The notes under the pieces: model-generated
Database searches by the model: none
What the model was told of the DNA's origin: nothing
What the model saw: only the letters and a program-made list of their open reading frames with translations
Made by a program: the position numbers and the translations under genes
From: Methanobacteriota archaeon
GTDB taxonomy: Archaea; Halobacteriota; Bog-38; Methanoflorentales; Methanoflorentaceae
Assembly: GCA_028679495.1 (NCBI GenBank)
Contig: JAJRBK010000015.1
Location: 1-5,269, forward strand
Direction of reading: 5' to 3'
DNA: 5,269 nucleotides
Part shown: one piece after another, positions 1 through 3,990 of the stretch
How positions within the stretch are numbered: position 1 is the first letter of the stretch
How the letters are laid out: every line of letters starts with the position of its first letter

Positions 1-360
1 ATTATGCTCGTACGAGCGGGCGACGGCCTCGGCTCCACCGCCGAGATCATCGAGCTCTCACGAGACATGCTCCGCCCCCGCTATGACCTCTGGGAGATCC
101 CCATATGGGAGGAGAGCGTGAACGTCGTGGGTAACGAGGTCTTCTACATGCAGGGCGTCCACCAGGAGGCCGATATCATCCTTGACAACGTTGAGTGCAT
201 CCGTGCGGTGATGGAGATGGAGAAAGACCCGTGGGCCTCGATTAAGAAGACTGATGCGGCGATGGGGGTACAGGGGTCGTTTAGGCCGCCGCAGTGTTTG
301 GCTGATAATCCCGAAGAGCTCAAGGAGATTCACTATAAGGTGTGGGGCGTGGAGCGGTAA
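1..360 (+). CDS. gap: Archaeal class II glyceraldehyde-3-phosphate dehydrogenase, C-terminal part
   Basis: This is the C-terminal part of the cytoplasmic glycolytic/gluconeogenic enzyme that interconverts glyceraldehyde 3-phosphate and 1,3-bisphosphoglycerate. The frame is open from base 1, so the gene begins upstream; the ATG at position 4 is internal. The recognisable class II C-terminal stretch runs GSTAEIIE, then IPIWEESV, then a GVHQEADI-like segment, then an SIKKTDAAMGV end that matches where archaeal GAPDHs of about 337 residues normally stop. The NAD-binding domain and catalytic cysteine are not in the window. The protein goes on for 29 more residues (from about base 271) with an aromatic and charged tail ending in VWGVER. 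Codon use changes near base 241: the body strongly prefers C-ending codons (ATC, CTC, GAC), while the tail uses mixed T- and G-ending codons. The family call is confident; the role of the tail is unknown. Confidence 0.87.
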   Translation: MMLVRAGDGLGSTAEIIELSRDMLRPRYDLWEIPIWEESVNVVGNEVFYMQGVHQEADIILDNVECIRAVMEMEKDPWASIKKTDAAMGVQGSFRPPQCLADNPEELKEIHYKVWGVER

Positions 361-382
361 GCAGTCTTACCTTGGGGCGAGC

Positions 383-985
383 ATGGAGAAGCCTGCAGAC
401 AACGCGTACCCGATTCACGAGCTGATAAAGAGGCGCTGGAGTCCTCGTGCGTTTGCCGAGCGTCCTGTTGAGAATGATAAGCTGCTAAGCCTTTTTGAGG
501 GCGCACGCTGGGCGCCTTCGGCGCTTAACGCTCAGCCATGGAGCTTTGTTCTCGCCACCAAATAGGGTAAGGAGGGGTACGACCGCCTGCTTGGGTGCCT
601 TCCAGAGAGAAACCAGCAATGGGCACGCCATGCTCCTGTTCTCGTTTTAAGCTTAGCTCAGCTGTATCTTCAAACCGGAAAGGCCAATCGATTTGCAGTT
701 TACGGCGTTGGTTTAGCTGTGGAGAATCTCGTGATACGGGCAACGGCGCTCGGCCTCTACGTCCATCAGGCGAGTGGCTTAAACGAGGAGGCCGTACAAA
801 AAGCGTTCAGTATCCCTGATGGATATGCTCCTGTTGGTATCATAGCTATTGGATACTTGGGCGATCCTGAGAGTCTACCTGATGACCTTTAAAAGCAGGA
901 GCGTGCACCGCGGAAACGAAAGCCGCTTGAGCAATTTGTCTTTTCAGAACGTTGGGGGAATGTTTCTCCGATCATTCGCAAATGA
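383..985 (+). pseudogene. FMN-dependent nitroreductase family protein, broken by two in-frame stops
   Basis: Reading one frame from the ATG at 383 gives a complete nitroreductase-like protein of 200 codons, a normal length for this family of FMN-binding NAD(P)H oxidoreductases. Visible landmarks are HELIKRRWSPRAF near the N-terminus (phosphate/FMN-binding arginines), ARWAPSALNAQPWSF (the conserved APS-x-N-x-QPW block), a WARHAPVLVL strand, GLAVENLVIRATALGL in the core, and a C-terminal RKRKPLEQFVF followed by WGNVSP. Two stops interrupt it: TAG at 563-565 (codon 61, just after SFVLATK) and TAA at 890-892 (codon 170, just before the C-terminal arm). There is no frameshift and homology resumes directly after each stop. 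The true end is TGA at 983-985, followed by TAG. It starts 22 bases after the GAPDH stop, so it may once have been co-transcribed. Decay looks recent; sequence error is the alternative. The only ORF uninterrupted from the start codon is 60 residues and would not fold as the enzyme. Confidence 0.85.
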
Positions 986-1179
986 TAGTTGTATTGCACC
1001 CAGCTAAATTCTATTCAAGAAGCGCTTAATAAGTGGCCCAGCCCTAATATTGTCAAAAAACGTCACGTTTCGTTAAGTAACTCGCTAAGAACGCAAGAGA
1101 TCCAAGCCCTCAGTAGTCACCCCGCTTATAGCGCGATCGCCTTAGTAAACATCGTTAACATAACTCCCATAAATTATGG
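986..1179 (+). other. Stretch with no convincing gene
   Basis: A frame opening with TTG at 989 runs to about 1270, but its translation has no recognisable domain, is rich in Ser, Asn and Ile, and has no Shine-Dalgarno site. I regard it as a chance reading frame. The other frames are closed by several stops. The only ordered element I see is a 13-base palindrome, AAACGT-c-ACGTTT, at 1058-1070. The region probably consists of degraded or spacer DNA between the nitroreductase pseudogene and the small ORF at 1180. Confidence 0.4.
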
Positions 1180-1344
1180 ATGGGCGTCAGGCAAGGGACC
1201 CATAAGTCGCTTATCATCTGCGGTGCGGAGGAAAGATATAGGGCGGAACAAGAAGAACTGGACGCTCTGAAGCAGCTGGAGCGTCTTGATAAGAGACTAA
1301 CGAAAGTCAAAGAATGGATCTTTGAGTCCGGAACTGAGGAGTGA
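1180..1344 (+). CDS. Possible small charged helical protein (54 residues)
   Basis: I do not recognise this protein. An ATG at 1180 opens a 54-codon frame ending in TGA at 1342-1344. After a short basic and hydrophobic start (MGVRQGTHKSLIICG), it becomes a dense run of Glu, Lys, Arg, Leu and Gln (for example EELDALKQLERLDKRL), with leucines spaced as in an amphipathic helix or short coiled coil, ending WIFESGTEE. That composition is far more protein-like than the translations of the other two frames over the same bases. Against it: there is no clear Shine-Dalgarno site before 1180 and the length is near the noise limit. It could also be the C-terminal remnant of a longer decayed gene, since a stop lies in frame at 1156 and both adjacent redox genes in the window are broken. 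A role in binding a partner through the helix is only a guess. Confidence 0.4.
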   Translation: MGVRQGTHKSLIICGAEERYRAEQEELDALKQLERLDKRLTKVKEWIFESGTEE

Positions 1345-1449
1345 GCTTAAAAAATCGTCCTCAGCCACATTAGACGTCGTCTTAGAAAGAACGCTAGATG
1401 ATACAGTGATTCGACTGACCACGCGAGCTAACCCAGCATAGCTTTTCAC

Positions 1450-2253
1450 TCATTCAGAAGCGTGTATGCACTCTTGAGCTGGTACAGAGCGCCTCCAAAT
1501 ATCGTTAAATGTGTTGACCAAACGTTTGGCGTAGTTTGCGCTATTGCACCAAAACGCAGTCGCGCGAACATTTTTTGACTGAGGCTTGTGCAGGTCAAAG
1601 TCAATGGCGACCATGCTTTCTTGTGAATCGACGACAGTGAAAACAAGGCTGTCGTAACGATCATAGTGGTGTACTTCGATCCCCCCCTCAGTCATTTGCC
1701 GTACTGTGTTCAGAGTGTAAGACGTCACCTCGGTTATACACCGGACGCTCACCGATTTTTGCACAGCTGCCACGTAATCATCTATGATCCCCCGCCGTGC
1801 AACGAACGGTATTATATCAGGGATAATGGCCAGAACGATGCTCTCTGTAGCCGTATGTGCAAGTTTTGAAACCCCGCTCAAAACCTCGTCCCTGCCTCGC
1901 ACAACGTTACATGTTTCGTATGTGGTTTCCTCAAGAGAACTGAGTCCTTTAAGAATTCCCAAAGCCTCTTGCTTATATGCCTCCATCCTGTGGAGCTCAT
2001 GCGCTTGGCTTATCGTTATCATGTCGAGTGCCTTTTCGGGGTCAGTCGCAGAATAGCGGATCGGCTTAGAGATTGACTCCTCAACAAGACCTTTGCGAGA
2101 TAACGTTATCAGCGTGCGGTATGCGTCCTCGCGGTAAGTACCCAGCTCCTTCGCAAGCTGCCCCACCGTTTTTGGGCCATGCTTGAGCAGGACGAGGTAA
2201 AAACGCGCTTCTTTTTCTTTTAGTCCAAAATCCTTGAGCGTTTCAAGCGGCAT
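1450..2253 (-). CDS. TrmB-family transcriptional regulator
   Basis: This is an intact 267-residue member of the archaeal TrmB family of DNA-binding regulators, which often respond to sugars or other metabolites. Residues about 5-70 form the TrmB winged helix-turn-helix: LKDFGLKEKEARFYLVLL, then KTVGQLAKELG and YRTLITLSRKGLVEE, with IRYSATDPEKAL closing the wing. A helical linker follows (about 75-115). The rest (about 120-258) fits the phospholipase D-like C-terminal domain common in this family, with SIVLAIIPDIIPF, a strand ending in GIEVHHYDRYDSLVFTVVD and WCNSANYAKRLVNTFNDIW. I see no HxK catalytic motif, so it is expected to sense or dimerise, not cleave. The ATG at 2253 places the helix-turn-helix at the usual distance from the N-terminus; the ribosome-binding signal is weak. 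The gene is divergent from the cupin gene at 2400, which is a natural candidate target. The effector is unknown. Confidence 0.88.
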   Translation of the reverse strand: MPLETLKDFGLKEKEARFYLVLLKHGPKTVGQLAKELGTYREDAYRTLITLSRKGLVEESISKPIRYSATDPEKALDMITISQAHELHRMEAYKQEALGILKGLSSLEETTYETCNVVRGRDEVLSGVSKLAHTATESIVLAIIPDIIPFVARRGIIDDYVAAVQKSVSVRCITEVTSYTLNTVRQMTEGGIEVHHYDRYDSLVFTVVDSQESMVAIDFDLHKPQSKNVRATAFWCNSANYAKRLVNTFNDIWRRSVPAQECIHASE

Positions 2254-2285
2254 GTATCTCGAAGGCTTTACTTGAACAGCCTTGA

Positions 2286-2298
2286 CTTTAAGCTTCCG
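2286..2298 (-). promoter_or_regulatory. Candidate BRE/TATA element for the TrmB-family gene
   Basis: Read on the minus strand, this is CGGAAGCTTAAAG: a purine-rich BRE-like stretch followed by a TATA-like GCTTAAAG. Its centre is about 37 bases before the ATG at 2253. Initiation some 26 bases downstream would give a leader of roughly 11 bases, which fits the weak ribosome-binding signal of the gene. The assignment rests on pattern and spacing only. Confidence 0.4.
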
Positions 2299-2304
2299 AT
2301 TTTG

Positions 2305-2330
2305 ACTGCTGTATAACGCTTATTTACAGT
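2305..2330. promoter_or_regulatory. Imperfect inverted repeat in the divergent TrmB/cupin promoter region
   Basis: The arms are CTGTATAA (from 2309) and TTATTTACAG (ending 2329). The second reads CTGTAAATAA on the other strand, so the arms match apart from a two-base gap. A further ACTG (2305-2308) and CAGT (2327-2330) add outer symmetry. The element lies just upstream of the predicted TATA box of the regulator and overlaps the likely TATA region of the cupin gene. This is where an operator controlling both genes would sit. TrmB-family proteins bind inverted repeats in or near promoters, so autoregulation is a reasonable inference. Confidence 0.35.
2320..2327 (+). promoter_or_regulatory. Possible TATA element for the cupin gene
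   Basis: TTATTTAC lies about 76 bases before the cupin ATG. With initiation about 26 bases downstream, the transcript would have a leader of around 50 bases containing the Shine-Dalgarno site at 2389-2395. It lies within the inverted repeat at 2305-2330, so a protein bound there would be expected to block this promoter. The match to an archaeal TATA box is only moderate. Confidence 0.3.
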
Positions 2331-2388
2331 ATGCATCCATGTAATGACGGCAACTATGATGAGAGAGCAACATAGGAAGCAATGTGAA

Positions 2389-2395
2389 AGGTGAT
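2389..2395 (+). promoter_or_regulatory. Shine-Dalgarno site that sets the cupin start
   Basis: AGGTGAT is complementary to the 3' end of archaeal 16S rRNA. It lies four bases before the ATG at 2400. The upstream in-frame candidates (GTG at 2391, ATG at 2394) fall inside this site, so the start at 2400 is the best choice. Confidence 0.6.
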
Positions 2396-2399
2396 GGGT

Positions 2400-2729
2400 A
2401 TGGCTAACCAAGGTACGGATAAGGGGAAGGCTCTGAACACAAGAGAGCTGATCGATTATGCCACCGATTCAGTGGTGAGTAAGACGTTAATCGATACCAC
2501 AGCAGGCACGATAACGCTCTTCGCGTTTGATAAAGGCCAAGGCTTGAGCGAGCATACGGCACCATTTGACGCGGTGGTACAAATCATCGATGGTGAGGCA
2601 GCCATAACGATCGGCGGCAACAGCGCGAACGTCACTGAGGGGCAGATGATTATCATGCCTGCTAATATCCCGCACGCGCTGAAAGCAGTCACGCGCTTTA
2701 AGATGATGTTAACGATGATCCGTGCGTAG
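2400..2729 (+). CDS. Small single-domain cupin protein
   Basis: This is a 109-residue protein made of one conserved beta-barrel (cupin 2 type) after a short helical N-terminus (ALNTRELIDYA). Motif 1 is present as G46-x5-H52 through to G65 (GLSEHTAPFDAVVQIIDG), and motif 2 as G81-x5-P87-x3-P91-H92 (EGQMIIMPANIPHAL). Of the four canonical metal ligands, H52 and H92 remain, while the second histidine and the glutamate of motif 1 are both alanine (A54, A58). Metal binding and catalysis are therefore doubtful; the barrel may bind a small molecule or use a reduced metal site. No enzyme activity can be assigned. It is divergent from the TrmB-family regulator and has its own Shine-Dalgarno site, which makes it the likeliest target of that regulator. 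The gene ends with TAG. Confidence 0.85.
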   Translation: MANQGTDKGKALNTRELIDYATDSVVSKTLIDTTAGTITLFAFDKGQGLSEHTAPFDAVVQIIDGEAAITIGGNSANVTEGQMIIMPANIPHALKAVTRFKMMLTMIRA

Positions 2730-2755
2730 CTGAGCAAAATCGACAGGCGTAGTAA

Positions 2756-2776
2756 TCTATATCACCAACGTATCAC
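2756..2776 (+). promoter_or_regulatory. TATA-like element with a TATCAC direct repeat before the membrane protein gene
   Basis: TCTATATC at 2756-2763 resembles a TATA box. Its centre is about 35 bases before the ATG at 2795, which would give a leader of roughly 10 bases. TATCAC at 2760-2765 recurs exactly at 2771-2776 with a five-base spacer. The element suggests that the membrane protein gene may have its own promoter instead of depending only on read-through from the cupin gene. It is weak evidence. Confidence 0.3.
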
Positions 2777-2794
2777 GCTCAAGGCAGAGCGGAG

Positions 2795-2989
2795 ATGAAC
2801 ATAAGACGAGAGTTGCTTATCGCGCTTGCAGTCACCACGTTTGGAGCGGTGCTAATCTATGCCTCCTCTCGTTCCTTGGACCTTAGCGATCCGAGCCAAG
2901 CGCTAATCGCTTACGTGGGGGTATTCGTCGTAGCGGTGGGTATACTATTTGTGGCGAGTCTGCTGCTATTTCCACCACATCGTGATTAA
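2795..2989 (+). CDS. Small two-helix membrane protein (64 residues)
   Basis: I do not recognise the family. The protein starts with a basic MNIRREL and has two long hydrophobic segments, about residues 7-24 and 37-59, separated by a short acidic, polar loop (SRSLDLSDPSQ). It ends in FPPHRD. By the positive-inside rule both termini should be cytoplasmic and the acidic loop outside, giving a helical hairpin. A cleaved signal peptide is unlikely because a second membrane helix follows and no clear cleavage site is seen. It lies 65 bases after the cupin stop on the same strand. GGAG directly abuts the ATG, too close to act as a normal Shine-Dalgarno site; AAGG ten bases upstream is a weak alternative. 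An inverted repeat begins one base after the stop codon, as expected for the end of a transcript. The clear hydrophobic pattern makes a real gene likely. Confidence 0.62.
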   Translation: MNIRRELLIALAVTTFGAVLIYASSRSLDLSDPSQALIAYVGVFVVAVGILFVASLLLFPPHRD

Positions 2990-2990
2990 G

Positions 2991-3038
2991 AGCTTTGCTC
3001 ACAGTTCGGCCATGTCTAAGAACGCGGCGAGCAAAGCT
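2991..3038 (+). repeat. 10-bp perfect inverted repeat just after the membrane protein gene
   Basis: AGCTTTGCTC at 2991-3000 is the exact reverse complement of GAGCAAAGCT at 3029-3038, with a 28-base loop. It begins one base after the TAA of the upstream gene. It may form a 3' end stem or terminator-like structure in that transcript. There is no T-run after it, so a role as an intrinsic terminator is uncertain. Confidence 0.5.
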
Positions 3039-3051
3039 ATACAAAGCTATA
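3032..3051 (+). repeat. Perfect 10-bp tandem repeat
   Basis: CAAAGCTATA occurs twice with no spacer (3032-3041 and 3042-3051). The first copy overlaps the right arm of the inverted repeat at 2991-3038, so either copy could offer CAAAGCT to pair with the left arm. That would allow two alternative stems or mark a slippage duplication. Confidence 0.6.
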
Positions 3052-3090
3052 GAAAGGGCACGCAGTAAATGATGACGGCGCCCAGGTTGT

Positions 3091-3107
3091 AATCCTTTTC
3101 AAGGGTT
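3091..3107 (+). other. Short stem-loop
   Basis: AATCCTT and AAGGGTT pair over seven positions (one G-U pair) around a three-base TTC loop. It lies between the tandem repeat and the strong hairpin at 3112-3155, so these elements could form part of one folded RNA. There is no coding frame here. Confidence 0.35.
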
Positions 3108-3111
3108 CGAT

Positions 3112-3155
3112 GATGTAAGAGGGCGCATCTCCGTCGAGATCGCCCTTTCTACATC
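3112..3155. terminator. Long hairpin, probable hsp20 terminator or bidirectional transcript end
   Basis: The inner stem pairs 3118-3131 with 3136-3148, with one bulged base (C3126), one G-T pair and a four-base loop (3132-3135). An outer stem pairs GATGTA (3112-3117) with TACATC (3150-3155) across a single bulged C3149. Together this is about 19 pairs. The right edge touches the TAG stop of hsp20 (3155-3157), so an hsp20 transcript would carry the stem at its very end. On the plus strand it would end transcripts coming from the membrane protein gene, with a T-rich stretch (ctattttat) just beyond. Neither side has a long U-tract immediately after the stem, so the structure is clear but termination is inferred. 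Confidence 0.6.
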
Positions 3156-3457
3156 TATTTTATGGGCACTCTAACGCCTTCAAAGCTCTCTGCTATGGGT
3201 ACTGAAACAGTCAGAAGTCCATTTGAGAACGACGCTGTTGCCTTGTTCGGCTCAATCGAGTGGGCGAGCGTCCAGCAGCCTACGTACTCTATGTCATCTC
3301 TCGGGGCACGAAGGCAAAATCCTGTTGTCGTAGCTTCGAACTCTATGTCTTTTTTGTGAACTCCGGGCAGTTCTATCTCTACGGTGTACTTGTCTTTGTC
3401 GTGATACAAAAACGCGCTTGGTGCAACAGATATACGATCTTCTTCAGCCAAATACAT
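3155..3457 (-). CDS. Hsp20/alpha-crystallin small heat-shock protein
   Basis: This is a 100-residue ATP-independent holdase chaperone that would bind unfolding proteins in the cytoplasm as an oligomer. The alpha-crystallin domain spans about residues 12-90: KYTVEIELPGVHKKDIEFE gives the conserved strand and LPGV turn, and ATASFSNGLLTVSVP matches the family A-x-F-x-NG-x-L signature. The C-terminal VRVPIK provides V/I-x-V/I-type residues used for oligomer contacts. It is short for the family: the N-terminal arm is only about 11 residues, which usually weakens large-oligomer formation. A GTG lies one codon before the chosen ATG. GGTGAT overlaps that ATG and so cannot serve it; a TTG two codons in would have better spacing, but a near-leaderless transcript from the promoter at 3485-3499 explains the ATG start well. 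The gene ends in TAG inside a long hairpin and is divergent from the AhpD-like pseudogene. Confidence 0.86.
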   Translation of the reverse strand: MYLAEEDRISVAPSAFLYHDKDKYTVEIELPGVHKKDIEFEATTTGFCLRAPRDDIEYVGCWTLAHSIEPNKATASFSNGLLTVSVPIAESFEGVRVPIK

Positions 3458-3461
3458 CACC

Positions 3462-3475
3462 AGAACAACAGTTCT
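3462..3475. promoter_or_regulatory. Palindrome at the predicted hsp20 start site
   Basis: AGAAC and GTTCT form a 5-4-5 inverted repeat next to a T-run on the plus strand. It overlaps the transcription start predicted from the hsp20 TATA box. In Pyrococcus the heat-shock regulator Phr represses hsp20 by binding around the start site, so an operator here is reasonable, though no regulator gene of that kind is in the window and the arms are short. Confidence 0.3.
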
Positions 3476-3484
3476 TTTTTGTGC

Positions 3485-3499
3485 CTTAAATAGCTTCCC
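3485..3499 (-). promoter_or_regulatory. hsp20 BRE/TATA promoter
   Basis: On the minus strand the sequence reads GGGAAGC followed by TATTTAAG, a good archaeal BRE plus TATA box. The TATA centre is about 32 bases before the hsp20 ATG, so initiation about 26 bases downstream would leave a leader of only about five bases. This is the best promoter match in the window. Confidence 0.6.
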
Positions 3500-3573
3500 T
3501 GAAGTGCACCGTAAAGCAAATCCAAAAAACCTAAGTCGCGGCTGTACGAGAGCTACTTTGCAGGGGGTTTAGG

Positions 3574-3934
3574 ATGAACGAATCTACGGATAGTGAAATG
3601 CGTGCCATACTCGAGCGGATAGAGAACTACTATGGTTTTATTCCAAAGATCTATCAAGAACTTCAGTGTAATCCGTCGATGTTTAAGGCGTTTTTCTATT
3701 AGTCAGAGCGACTCGCGACAGATCCTGCGTTGCCAGCGCTTAAAGGAACTTGTCGCAGTCAGTGCAGCTGCTTCTCTTGGGTCTGAGTATTGCCTAGAAA
3801 CGCATATTGAAGGGGCGAAACGTCTCGGCGCTCAGAACGATCAAATTCTGCTTGCGATACTAATCGGCGCGTCTGTTGCAGAAACAACGGCGCTTTCTAA
3901 GTCACTGCGAATCTGGGAGCGATCGGGGGTGTAA
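3574..3934 (+). pseudogene. Carboxymuconolactone decarboxylase/AhpD-like protein, broken by a stop and a frameshift
   Basis: The ATG at 3574, preceded by an AGGGGG stretch, opens a frame giving MNESTDSEMRAILERIENYY and on to FKAFFY. It then meets TAG at 3700-3702 (codon 43). The same frame continues as SERLATDPALPAL, after which homology moves to the next frame near 3739-3745 and continues as KELVAVSAAASLGSEYCLETH to a TAA at 3932-3934. Joined up, this is a CMD-family protein of about 119 residues, a normal length. Active AhpD-type members use a Cys-x-x-Cys pair with a histidine; here the block is S-E-Y-C-x3-H, so the first cysteine position is serine (3782-3784) while the cysteine (3791-3793) and histidine (3803-3805) remain. 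That would weaken disulfide-reductase activity even in an intact copy. The coding sequence is otherwise well kept, so the breaks look recent or are sequence errors. Confidence 0.8.
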
Positions 3935-3990
3935 CGTATCGCACAGCGTCGAGCCCGCACTAGTCTGCTAAGCGCGACAACTGGACAAAC

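Noticed and set aside
1058..1070. Palindrome AAACGT-c-ACGTTT as an operator
   Set aside because: It is not near any supported promoter or gene start, and a palindrome of this size can occur by chance.
1134..1141. GCGATCGC octamer, like the cyanobacterial HIP1 repeat
   Set aside because: It is a single copy and every gene here points to an archaeon.
989..1270. Open frame of 93 codons starting at TTG
   Set aside because: It has no recognisable domain, no ribosome-binding site and a composition like random sequence, and its end overlaps the more protein-like 1180-1344 frame.
2331..2375. 14-codon upstream ORF before the cupin gene
   Set aside because: It has no ribosome-binding site and no sign of attenuation structure, so it is probably chance.
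3069..3075. Box C (ATGATGA) suggesting a C/D box guide RNA
   Set aside because: No box D (CTGA) follows before 3155 and no paired C'/D' boxes are visible, so the match is likely chance.
3102..3111. T-loop-like GGGTTCGATG suggesting a tRNA
   Set aside because: The flanking bases do not form a T-stem, and no acceptor, D or anticodon arms can be drawn around it.
563..3702. Pyrrolysine at the in-frame TAG codons of the nitroreductase (563-565) and the AhpD-like gene (3700-3702)
   Set aside because: TAG is the ordinary stop of three intact genes here (cupin, hsp20, ligase). The nitroreductase also has an in-frame TAA and the AhpD-like gene has a frameshift, neither of which pyrrolysine can explain. 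Neither family is known to need this residue.
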